Assembly: GCF_905475465.1 (NCBI RefSeq)
Contig: NC_062252.1
Span: 11,222,001 to 11,286,000, forward strand
Length of the DNA stretch: 64,000 nt
Origin: Pieris napi
Lineage: Eukaryota; Arthropoda; Insecta; Lepidoptera; Pieridae
Direction: 5' to 3'
Shown here piece after piece: positions 21,799 to 31,764 of this stretch. The notes below the pieces were generated by a model. The model did no database searches. It saw only the letters and a list, made by a program, of their open reading frames with translations, and was not told the DNA's origin. Position numbers and translations under genes: made by a program. The first letter of the stretch is position 1. Each line of letters starts with the position of its first letter.

Positions 21799-23974
21799 CT
21801 ATTCTTCATCGGCAATGCAACTCTCTACAAGGTTCCGCAGATTAGGATTCTCCATTGCAGCAGCAATTCTCTCCTTGTCATTGATCTGCTTGTTGACTGT
21901 AAAAAGTAAGTTTTATCTTAGATAAGCAATATTATATTTGATAAGATTATTAGTGTATAAGTAGAATCTTTGAAGAGTATTTTTATCATTATTAAGGTAT
22001 AAAAAATATGTATGCAGCATTTTTCGAAAGAATACATGAGTAAATTTTTTAAATATCAAGACATATCAGAAGACAGATAAAAAAGCTAATTTACCTATAA
22101 GATGTAATTTAAGAAAAACTAATACATATGATACTTGCAAGTAAACATACAGTTTATTCATTCAGGCCTGACACCTAAATGGTGTAGACAAGTGTCTTAC
22201 ATTACATACCCTACTAGCCTACATACATCATAGACATTATGCTTAAGTGTGTTTTCTACAGTTTTTTTATCTGTCCTTTCGTCATATACATAAATAACAA
22301 ACTGTCATATAAAGGTGATATATGTGACTAATGAGTCCCAGGAAATGTTAAGGTCTAGTATAAAAATTGTGTAACTATCAAAGATTTTGTAAATCTCTTA
22401 ATTATTAACAATGTAATAAAGCAGGAAATACTGTTATGACCATAATAAACCTATTAAAATTGTAATATAGCATTAATGTGAACTTACAACTCAACCTTTT
22501 AATAACTATTATTTATATATATACCTTACATAAGTACTTAGAGATAGATAATGAATATAATGATTATCATTTTATTATTACTAAGCATACAGTATATCAC
22601 ATTGAACCTCAAGTTGATTAGTTGGACTTACACTAATATTATAATGAAGAAATAGTTTATTTTTTGTTTGTAATGGATTAACTGTAAAACTGCTAAACTC
22701 ATTTTAAAATTCCGTCACCAATATATAGATAGCTATATTACTGTAGTAGTAGTAGTTGGATGGTCCATTAAGCTATATAACATCATGCTATGGCCAAAAT
22801 GAAACTAAGAAAACCATATAGGATAGCTAGTACTTGAGTAGTTGTTTACAAACATAAGTATAGTTGTTCTTTGCCTGGTAAAGCCAAAAGGGTTTACAAT
22901 CCGATCTTCATATACTTTAGATATAGGTAATAAGTAATTCAGGTCTAATATAGTTAATAGCAGTGGAAATTGATATAGCAGTTTAGCTAAAAGATAGACT
23001 TGTAAACGAATATAATAAATAAAAAATAGTTTCTAGAATACTGATCAAGAAGTATATGCTATCTAAGGCTTTATATAGTATTGATTGATAAACACTAAAT
23101 ATTATCAGCTGATAACCTTTAATGATGATCATAATGTACCATATTGTGACTGAAGGTCACATAGTTATCTATACATCAGTGAGCAGCTTATTAAAAATAT
23201 GACTACATATAAATTTGCAGTTAATATCCATTTAGGTAGATAAAAAAAAATCTATACATATATATTTATATAGGTTTTTTTTAACATATAATTGATTTAC
23301 ATTTATATTCCCTAGGTATATATATATACCAAGACAATATAAATCAATTATATTTTTATAAAGTATGAGTATTATATACTGTATGGATCCAACACTATAT
23401 AATACTCATACTTTATAAAAATACTTGATTATTACAACAAATAATTGATTATTGTCAGCTCCATATTCCTAATGATTTATAAAAACCAACTTACTTTCAT
23501 CTTCTGTAGTATGTGCACCTTTTTTAATATAAATGTCTAGCTTTACAGGATGATGAACAGATCTCTGTATCTTTATTCTAATGCACAGTCCAATTAAGGT
23601 CGCTAGAGAACAATGAGGCACAGTAGGATTGAACTCAACCCTTAAAACGGGAACATTGTCTTCCGTAGGTTCCTTAATAAATATCCCTTCCTCATAGACA
23701 ACTTTAAGGTCCTCCAAAGTACTGGGCTTTTCGGGATCCCGGATCGTCCGCAAAAAGTCTAAAACACCACAACACTTATTAAAAATCACAGAAAACTACA
23801 CAAAAACAGTTAAGGGCGAAAAAACAAACCATAAATAGTTTCTCTCAAATCATTATTGTCCTTGTAGCCAAGTTCTTGCAACGATGCACTTTTGTCCATA
23901 TAAGCGGGTTTAGCGACTTCCACGGGCAGCTTCTGCGAGTTCTTTAATGAAAGCTTAGAGAAAAACGATAACAT
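21799..23974 (-). CDS. galla-1: CIAO2A / galla-1, cytosolic Fe-S cluster assembly factor (MIP18 family)
   Basis: Targeting subunit of the cytosolic iron-sulfur assembly machinery. Three exons, all in phase: 23830-23974, 23495-23758, 21799-21896, giving 168 residues. Diagnostic blocks are RTIRDPEKPSTLEDLKVV, TVPHCSLATLIGLCIRIK (the conserved cysteine region) and INKQINDKERIAAAMENPNL, which match the CIAO2A type better than CIAO2B (ADKERVAAALENTHL in the B type). The N terminus MLSFFSKLSLKNSQKLP is specific and could be a weak targeting sequence. Intron 2 (21897-23494) is 1.6 kb, AT-rich, and contains a perfect 28-bp hairpin. The stop TAG at 21799-21801 is only 30 bases before the ATG13 start. 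Confidence 0.93.
23351..23423. repeat. Perfect 28-bp hairpin in galla-1 intron 2
   Basis: Arms 23351-23378 and 23396-23423 are exact complements (TATTTTTATAAAGTATGAGT and so on) with a 17-base loop. A weaker inverted pair (TAATTGATTTACATTTATA / TATAAATCAATTATA) lies just upstream near 23288-23352. Could be a tiny MITE. Confidence 0.85.
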
Positions 23975-24186
23975 TATCGTTAATCGTCATTAATTAGACT
24001 TTGATACTCTTACGTAGTTAAGAGTTAAGAGTTAAGACTTAGGAGTAAGCGATTAGCGACGACATCACGACAATAACGACATGTTTGACAGCTGACACAC
24101 AGTGACAGTGTTGCCAAATAGTCTCGACTCTCGGCGACGTATCTCTAGACTAATTTGATTTCCCCCAGAAATCCCTTCAAAAAAAC
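23975..24186. promoter_or_regulatory. 5' flank of galla-1
   Basis: Region upstream of the galla-1 ATG up to the first LINE fragment. It holds repeated AGAGTTAAG motifs near 24018-24036. The promoter is expected here; no clear core element was recognised. Confidence 0.35.
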
Positions 24187-24503
24187 AAGGCTGTATAAAA
24201 CGAATAATTATTTCCAAGGGAATTGTATACGTTTATTCAAAAAATCCCTAGTGAGATACAAGCCGTGTTGTCAATAAATAAATTAAAGTTGTACATTAAA
24301 GTAAAACTGCTTTCTAAGGCCTATTATAATATAAATGAATATTTAAATTTTAAACGATCCTAGTGCTGGAATTGCTCCAGTATAAAGAGGTAATGCTACT
24401 GAATCTCTCGGCTGCATTTCCAGACTCTGGGGCGATCGTCAACATCCACGACTGTTTTAATATTATTTTTTTCAGTATAATTAGTATTATTATTATTTTC
24501 TTA

Positions 24504-25158
24504 TGGGGCATCCACACGCTGGCTGTTTGTCACAAACACCGCAAACAGCAAACGAAGTCCCAAACACCAACCACAATCACCCAACACAAACAGCCATCCA
24601 CATGCTTGGCGAACGTTCATAACATTCCGAATCGGCAAACATGGCGGACGACGAGCTTGTAGCAGCTATTACTTTCGGGTTGACATATTTTTATTATAAA
24701 TTAAAGCAAGAAAAAGAAAAAAGGAAAAAAAGAAGAAAGCAAAGACGATGGTGGATGATTAAAATACATTGAAAGCGTACAAGGCTTTAGACCTATTATT
24801 TGGGCTTTAATTTGCCGTGTTTTTTTAATTTTACTTAAAAGTTACTTAAAAATGTCAGAATCGTAGGTGCTCCAATCAGACATTTTTTACGCTTTGCGCG
24901 CCAACGAAAAAGTGTAGCAAGTAAATACGTCCGCCTCCCGCAAGCTCGCGCGCATACTGATCGCTGCCAAACGTGTGGATACGTAGCAAACTGTTTGCCA
25001 AACATCCTTTGATCTGGCAAGATAAACCGACACCGATGCCGAACACTGCCCAACACAAACTCAAACAGGCAAACAACGACAAACACCCATCCACACGTCC
25101 GTGTTTGCTGTTTGCTGTTGGCTGTTTGCCATTGTTTGTCAAGCGTGTGGATGGGGCT
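24504..25158. mobile_element. PIF/Harbinger-type non-autonomous transposon
   Basis: Flanked by TTA at 24501-24503 and 25159-25161. Ends are GCATCCACACGC and, as complement, CCATCCACACGC, followed by inverted blocks rich in TTTGC/GCAAA. The uninterrupted sister LINE copy (near 26.37 kb, minus strand) shows the empty site TTTTCTTATGTAGCCAAG, which proves the insertion. It encodes a 43-residue transposase-like start. Confidence 0.75.
24641..24772 (+). pseudogene. Harbinger-type transposase N-terminal stub
   Basis: ATG to TGA, 43 residues: MADDELVAAITFGLTYFYYK, then a Lys/Arg-rich stretch and RRWWMIKIH. Many Harbinger transposases start with a short acidic segment and a RRWWVHP-like motif, so this is probably the truncated beginning of that gene. 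Inference from pattern memory. Confidence 0.45.
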
Positions 25159-25806
25159 TTATGTCCAAGTTCACATTTCAAGGATCGTTATGCTCGCTGA
25201 AATGTAATTGCTTATGGCGGCGTTCATGCGTCGGGTGGTCGCTCTCCCTAAAATATGGCGCTGTTAGTTATTTCGAATACGTATTTGCGTGTTGTCCCCA
25301 CGGAAATGTAAGTGCGTGCTCCTATTGCACCATGCCTCTTGCTGATAGAGGACAAATCTTTGTTTTTAATTTATTTTATTATTATTTATTACTTAAGATG
25401 TCATGTGGAACACGGTGTAGCTCCTTACAAACGTGAACCAAAAAACTTGGCGATTAAAAAGAGTGGCGGAGAGTTTATTGCCAGTTCTTCTCTTCCGATC
25501 TACACCCTTGATTTGAGAACTGGCAGTAAATGTAAAATTAGAAGCATTTAATGTACATATTTCGTTCATAAGTGTCCATTGATATGAATAAATGGTTTTT
25601 GATTTATATTACAACTGTTCCTATTATTCAAAGAATAGAAACAGTCTTAATGTTTTACTATATATATTTTTCTTTACAATAATGTCTGTTCTTAATTAAC
25701 GTCATAAACACAATATCTTAGCAGTTTTCATAATTCATCGTGTTTTCGTAGACACAGGATCTCGAAAATATCGAGATCGTATTTCTTTATTGTTAGGCAG
25801 TTTGTG

Positions 25807-28017
25807 ATTCAAATTCAAATTCAAAAATCATTTATTCACGTAGGTAACACAATGTACACTTGTGATTCGTCATTAAAGAAATAAATATTAATGCTTCTAA
25901 TTTTACATTTACTGCCAGTTCTCAAATCAAGGGCGTAGAACGGAAGAGAAGAACTGGCAATAAACTCTCCGCCACTCTTTTTAATCGCCATGTTTTTTTT
26001 TTTTACACAACGTTTGTAAGGAGCTGCAACCATTACACCATGTTCCACATGACATTTTAAGTAATTAATAATAATAACATAAATAAAAACAAAGACTTGT
26101 CCCCTATCAGCAGGAGGCATGGTGAAATAGGAGCACGCACTTACATTCTCGTGGGAACAACACGCAAACACATAGTCGAAATAATTAACATCACCGCATA
26201 CACGAATTCAAGTACGACCAGTCACCACAAGTAGCACCCGTTCACGAGTATGACGCATGGCCAGCCATCGGCCCCCTCGCCATATTTTAGGGAGAGAGAC
26301 AACCCGACGCATGGACGCCGCCACAAGCAATGACATTTAAGCGAGCATGACGATCCTTGAAATGTGGACTTGGCTACATAAGAAAATAATAATAATACTG
26401 AAATAATTGGATACCACATGGATCACGGTTTGTTCCCACTTTACATTAAAACAGTCGTGGATGTTGACGATCGCCCCGGAGTCTGGAAATACAGCCGAGA
26501 GATTCAGTCGGGTTACCTATAATACATACTGGAGCAACTCATATCCAAGCACTAGGATCGTTTAAATATTCATTTATATTATAATAAGCCTTAGCAAGCA
26601 GTTTTACTTTAATGTACGATTTAAATTTATTTATTGACAACGCTTGTATCTCACTAGGGATTTTGTTGAAAAAACGTATACAATTGCCTTGGAAAGAATT
26701 ACTCGTTTTATGCAGCCTTCTGGTTGGTGCGCTAATTTTGTCTTTATTACGAGTACTATAATTATGGAAGCTACTATTCTTTTTAAAGATATCTATATTT
26801 TTCCGCACATACAAAATATTCTCATAAATGTATTGCCCAGAGTTAAAATATGTAATTCCTTAAATTTGCTTCGGACCGACTCCCGTGAGGACAACCCACA
26901 GATCGCTCTTATAGCCCGCTTTTGCACCACAAATATCGATTTAATGTCAGCTGCATTACCCCACAAAATAACACCATATGACATAATACTATGAAAATAG
27001 CTGAAATAAACAAGCTTTGCTGTGTTCTCATCTGTAAGATCGCGTATCTTTTTTACTGCGAACGCTGCGGAACTTAGCCTATTCGAAAGACCTTCTATGT
27101 GTCGGCCCCACTGGAGTTTACTATCTAAAGTAATTCCCAAGAACACCGCATTATCAACAAAGTCTATTTCCTCGTCTTTAATTATTATTTGAGAATGACT
27201 ACTTTTTACATTTGTAGTTTAAATTTAACACATTTTGTCTTCTTTTCGTTTAACTTAAGATTATTTGTATTAAATCAGTGAACTACACTGGAGATGGCAC
27301 TATTTACGTTATCAAGTGATGGATTTTGTCGTTTCACTTTAAATAAAAGCGAAGTGTCATCAGCAAACAGTACTATCTCGTGAAGCTCCTTTACAAGAAA
27401 TGGCAGGTCATTTATATAGACAAGGAATAAGAAGGGACCAAGTATGGAGCCTTGCGGTACTCCCATAGTGACAGAGGATCCCTGTGATATAGCTCCATTT
27501 ACATTTACCTTTTGAATTCTATCGCTCAGGTATGATTCCACAAGATTTAGCGCTTTTTCGCCAATGCCATAGTGTTGAAGTTTCTTGATTAGGATTTCGT
27601 GATGGACACAGTCAAAAGCCTTTGATAAGTCGCAAAAAACTCCAATGGCATCATGAGAATTTTCCCAAGCATTTAAAATCTCGGAAATTAATTGAATGCC
27701 AGCATCTGCTGTGGAGCGACCTCTTGTAAAACCATACTACTGGCTATGCATAATTTTATTATTATTAAAATGTATCAATAATTGTTCAAGAATGATTTTT
27801 TCAAAGATTTTACTCAAAGCCGGCAGCACAGATATGGGTCTAAAATTTGTGGGGTCCGAAGTGCTGCCCGTTTTGAATAACGGTGTGATTTTACTTATCT
27901 TCATCTGGTCTGGAAAGACTCCACAATCTATACATTCATTAAATATTATAGCCAACTCTGAACTGATAGTATTGATTACTGATTGTAAAATGAAAACAGA
28001 TACACCCCAAAGATCTT
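25807..28017 (-). mobile_element. Jockey-like LINE, 5'-truncated copy with degraded reverse transcriptase
   Basis: Minus-strand coding blocks, in order: KISKITPLFKTG and TNFRPISVLPALSKIFEKII (27955-27737), SKAFDCVHHEIL (near 27620), MGVPQGSILGPFLFLVYIND and LFADDTSLLF (27541-27330), FLGITLDSKLQWGRHIEGL and SIMSYGVILWGNAADIKSIF (27146-26880), then the C-terminal region to 26539. Frames change and stops occur, so the gene is dead. The 3' end at about 25807 is a TTTGAA-repeat tail. The order and motifs fit the jockey group. The plus-strand copy at 24.2-25.6 kb faces it tail to tail. Confidence 0.88.
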
Positions 28018-28677
28018 TAGTTTACGCTTGTCAACCCTGGGAGACAAGTGTACGCGTAGGCTGCTGGCTGATTATTTATTTATTTCATTTTTATTTGTTG
28101 ATGTTGGTATTAAAATTAGTCTAAGTTGTAATTACCTACTAACTAAAATAGATCTATGTCATCTAATTGGAATGGTACATTTTTATTATTAATCCCACGA
28201 GATCTCGGTTACATTCCCTACTTACAATAGAACTCATTTAAGTACCCACTAAAATTAATCTGCTGATAGATTAACGTAACAATGCGTCTTTCCTGCGTTA
28301 CATAGTTTACAATCAAACCACAACTGGCAACTAGTTTGATTCGAATTTTTAGTTTTTTATAGCATATAATAATATAAGCATATCTCGCATTTCTGAACTT
28401 TTATAAATTATTCACATCCACGCAAAAAAAATATTTTACCTAGTATTGTCTTTGATTTACATAACCTTAACACATTTTACCTACTAATCTCCAAAAACTC
28501 TTATTACAGGATACAGTAATAATTCCAGAGTTTCAATTTTCATTTAAGCAATGGCATATCACTTGATTGCCTGTTTTATTATTCCTATCTATAACATCAT
28601 GAATACAATGAAGCAGCTGCATAGAAATTAGCAAGGTTATAATTACAAATGAAAAGTAGTTGTACTTATATAGTAAT
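28018..28677. other. Intergenic, no gene seen
   Basis: AT-rich spacer between the truncated LINE and the end of RpS11. No coding or RNA signal recognised. Confidence 0.4.
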
Positions 28678-28683
28678 TTTATT
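28678..28683 (-). promoter_or_regulatory. Poly(A) signal overlapping the RpS11 stop codon
   Basis: The end of the gene reads TTCTAAATAAAATTAC: the AATAAA hexamer starts on the last base of the TAA stop. If it is used, the 3' UTR would be only about 20-30 bases. Confidence 0.65.
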
Positions 28684-31128
28684 TAGAACTTTCTGAATGA
28701 CTTCTTGGATCCCTTTCCTTTGGAAACCTTCAATACATTGAATCGCACCGTCTTGGAGAGTGGCCGGCATTCGCCGATAGTGACGATATCCCCTAGTTCA
28801 ACGTCTCTGAAAATATAAAATAAATTATTTATTATTGATGTTACATAAAATGATATCTTTGCTTAGTTACAGCTAAATTCAGATGTTGGGTTAAAACACG
28901 TTTATCGTCATATAGTCTTCAGAAGACCGTCGTGTGAGTATCATCATTATTCCTTGGCGCGTTTTGAATTCACTAACACAATACTAATAATGTATAAAAA
29001 GATGATGTTTTTCTGACTCTTATTTGAACTAGAAAAATGTGTTTAAAAAGCAATTTTTAAATAATTCATATTTTTTATAAATAACTGTAAAAATTGCATA
29101 TAGACAGACAAAAAGAACATACCTGAAGCAAGGTGACAAATGTACAGACATATTTCTGTGTCTCTTCTCAAATCTGTTATATTTAGGCAGGTAGTGTAGG
29201 TAGTCACGTCTGATGACAATAGTGCGTTGCATCTTCATTTTTTGGACTACTCCAGTCAGGATACGACCACGGATTGAGACATTGCCAGTGAAGGGGCACT
29301 TCTTGTCAATGTAGGTACCTTCAATTGCCTGAAGAATTAATGAAAATTAAATATTTAAATAAATTTTTAGTTTGCCATTGTGATAACATAACAGCACAAT
29401 CTTTATAATACCATTAACTTTAAAAAAAATTAAATAAAAATGTGTATTATTTTATTAACTTAGTCCTGAGGCTAATGGCATTATAAAAAAAAAGAAAAGT
29501 CCAATCAGAGTTTGGGTTAAAACACGTTCATCTTCATTTTGTAATCAGAAGACCGTCGTGTGAATATCATCATCTTGGTTTATAACATAATTTAATTTAG
29601 AATTATCAAAACTTTTAGGTATATCAAATATTATGATATTAATATCATAAAAATATTTTGATTATAATAGAATATATTATACAGCATTACTTTGTATTTA
29701 CATTTAAAGCATGATATTTTCAAATTGTCTTCACTTATAATTATATTTTTTTATAAAGACATTTAATGATATTAAAAAAATCAGGCTTTATATGATACCT
29801 TATTAGCACAATAAGCCTAAATAGAGTTAGTCACCTGTGTAATTATGATAAAATATTTTTAGCAAACATGAGTTTCATAAATACATAATTGTATATTTGA
29901 ATATGATGTAAAATAGTGAAATTAGCATAATTAGTTTTAAATTGTCTTGAGAGTATAGCAAATCCATGTAGACCCATATAACTTAAGCATAAGTATAGCC
30001 ACTATTATAATTGTAATATTAACATGCATCTTACCAGCCCACATGGATGATGATTTAGCAGTGTATTACATAGACCAGCATGTGTATAAGTAAACAAATT
30101 AAAAATGTCTTAAAATATTTCTTATTGTGATAAACATAAGTTAATCAGATTAACTTATAAATTGATTAATTAAATAAGACATTTTTAAATTACAGCCAAA
30201 AATCCCTTAGCAACGATGAAGCCACCACCTGAATAGCAACTGTAAACAAAATCAGACCTCTCTTGGAGTTTTGAATCCTAGACCAACATTCTTATGATGT
30301 CTCATGTCCTTCCTCTTCAGACCCCCTTTACGGTTGAGGAACACCGTCAACTGTTTCTGAAACGCTTTCTCTGTCTACAGAAAAAAATTACACATTAGTA
30401 TTAAGTTTACCTCTCGAGGAGTTTTAAAACCGAGACCCACGTCTTTGTGGTACCTCAGTGGTTTTCTGCTACGTTTCACACCAATTCCCTTTTTACGGTT
30501 TAAAAACACTGTTGGTTGCTTTTGGAATGAACGTTCCGTCTGCAAGTTTAATTATAATTAGTTTGACGGAGTTATTATACAAAATTTAAAAATAATACGA
30601 GACAACCACGTGAAATAATAAAAAGTAGTTCTAACATAAAAAATACATAAATTAAGATAACAAAATTAAACCTGTTATTTTGGGATACGGGAGTTGATAA
30701 ATCACACAAATAGTACTTTAATAGTGTATATTGTATGTGCAACCCTCGTTTTTACCTTATAGTAGCTGCTACATAGTTATTATTCTCATCCACACACACA
30801 CACACAACCTAACCTATATTTCATAACTATATAGGTCCATATGTTGAAGTTCACTTTAATTATTTATTAAACCATACAAGCATTTGCTGGAATTAACTGA
30901 ATCCATAATGTGCAATATCTGGTTTAAAATAATTATCAAAACAGTTAATCGATACTTTTCCCACGTGGATGATATCAAAACCATTCTTATATTAAAAGTA
31001 TAGTTTCTAAAATTAATTATCCGCATTATTGAAAAGATGTTTAAAATTGAATTGGCACAAAAACTAAGAAAATAACACTAAAAAATTAATAAAATAACAG
31101 GAGATTCGGCACTAACCTGGTCCGCCAT
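28683..31128 (-). CDS. RpS11: Ribosomal protein S11 (uS17), with alternative second exons
   Basis: Component of the 40S subunit. Exons: 31117-31128 (MADQ), then either 30411-30539 (2a) or 30258-30374 (2b), then 29123-29328 and 28683-28806. The 2a form is 156 residues, the 2b form 152; both keep the frame. Shared exons carry AIEGTYIDKKCPFTGNVSIR, MQRTIVIRRDYLHYLPKYNR, NMSVHLSPCFRDVELGDIV and ECRPLSKTVRFNVLKVSKG, nearly identical to animal RPS11. Introns 2 and 3 each hold a C/D-box snoRNA. Upstream of the ATG the minus strand reads CCATTTCTTTTCGTTGTC, a pyrimidine stretch that fits a terminal-oligopyrimidine start as usual for ribosomal protein genes. Confidence 0.96.
28874..28952 (-). ncRNA. 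C/D-box snoRNA, U35 (SNORD35)-like, copy 1, RpS11 last intron
   Basis: Minus strand: C box ATGATGA (28941-28947), guide CACACGACGGTCTT directly before a D' box CTGA, C'-like ATGACGA, second guide GTGTTTTAACCCAA, D box CTGA (28879-28882). The first guide is complementary to the 28S rRNA stretch AGACCGUCGUG. Human SNORD35B, in RPS11, has the related guide TCTCACGATGGTCT and directs 2'-O-methylation of a 28S cytosine (C4506, from memory). The fifth base upstream of D' is G, facing the C of AGAC, as the rule predicts. Confidence 0.85.
29500..29579 (-). ncRNA. C/D-box snoRNA, U35 (SNORD35)-like, copy 2, RpS11 intron 2
   Basis: Minus strand: terminal stem CCAA...TTGG, C box GATGATGA (near 29567-29574), the same guide CACACGACGGTCTT before D' CTGA, C' region ATGAAGATGA, the same second guide GTGTTTTAACCCAA and D box CTGA (29505-29508). 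Both guides and boxes are kept while the linkers differ from copy 1, so both copies appear to be under selection. Confidence 0.85.
30258..30374 (-). CDS. RpS11: RpS11 alternative exon 2b
   Basis: 39 codons: TEKAFQKQLTVFLNRKGGLK, RKDMRHHKNVGLGFKTPRE. Phase 0 at both ends, AG acceptor TTTTTTTCTGTAG, donor GAGAG|GTCTGA. It is a paralogue of exon 2a and ends in the same GLGFKTPRE. Only 36 bases separate it from 2a. Confidence 0.88.
30411..30539 (-). CDS. RpS11: RpS11 alternative exon 2a
   Basis: 43 codons: TERSFQKQPTVFLNRKKGIG, VKRSRKPLRYHKDVGLGFKT, PRE. Phase 0 at both ends, acceptor AACTTGCAG, donor CGAGAG|GTAAAC. The QPTVF and RYHKDVGLGFKTP features are closer to human RPS11 (QPTIF, RYYKNIGLGFKTP), so this is probably the ancestral-type exon. 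Confidence 0.88.
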
Positions 31129-31179
31129 TTTGCTTGACAACGAAAAGAAATGGCATAGATCATAGAACCCTATAGTGGG

Positions 31180-31764
31180 CCAAGTTAGTGCATTGACATT
31201 TAACGAGTATGCTCTACTGTCTATGTGACAGATAAATTTATTATATTTCCATAAAATAAAAAAAAAAAAAAAAAATTATTATATTTTAACAACAATTTAT
31301 AAGGAAAAATTAGGAATTAAATCTTGCAAACTTATGCATAGCTAAATAGCAAATCATAATAATTTCTACCTGTATTTTGTAATACTTTCTCAAGACTAAC
31401 TAAATCTTATAGAATACCAAGAACCAAATTTATTATGTTGGTAACTTTAAACAATCTAAAAAATAAGTGCATCCCAAAGTGCAGGAGCACTGAGCACCTG
31501 TCAAGATTCTTAAATCTGTCAAAACGAAAACGCAGAAAATTGTTATGAAAATATTGAACGGTTTTTATTAAATCTTATAACTCGACAGAAATTTATTTTT
31601 TTGCATATTCATTCAAATGTAATTTTATATATAACTTTCTTTTTACTTTATATTTTGTTTTCTTAGAATAGAAATAGTCTTTTTATTGTCTAATGTGCTT
31701 ACTAAGTATGTGATGCCTGTGAATCTTTTGTTTTGCAATGAAATCTCAAGTACTTTAATTTGAT
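31180..31764. promoter_or_regulatory. Divergent intergenic region RpS11 / SCAPER
   Basis: About 600 bases between two divergently transcribed genes, with an A-run at 31257-31275. The promoters of both genes should be here; no strong core motif apart from the RpS11 pyrimidine stretch was recognised. Confidence 0.4.

Larger units (their letters stand above)
24187..25610 (+). mobile_element. Jockey-like LINE 3' fragment, interrupted by a Harbinger-type element
   Basis: Plus-strand sequence from AAGGCTGTATAAAACGAATA to GATATGAATAAATGGTTTTT matches, with substitutions, the reversed complement of 25.8-26.7 kb, the other copy of the family. It contains the end of the RT ORF region and the 3' UTR with GAGAACTGGCAGTAAATGTA. 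The element at 24504-25158 is inserted in it. Confidence 0.75.
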
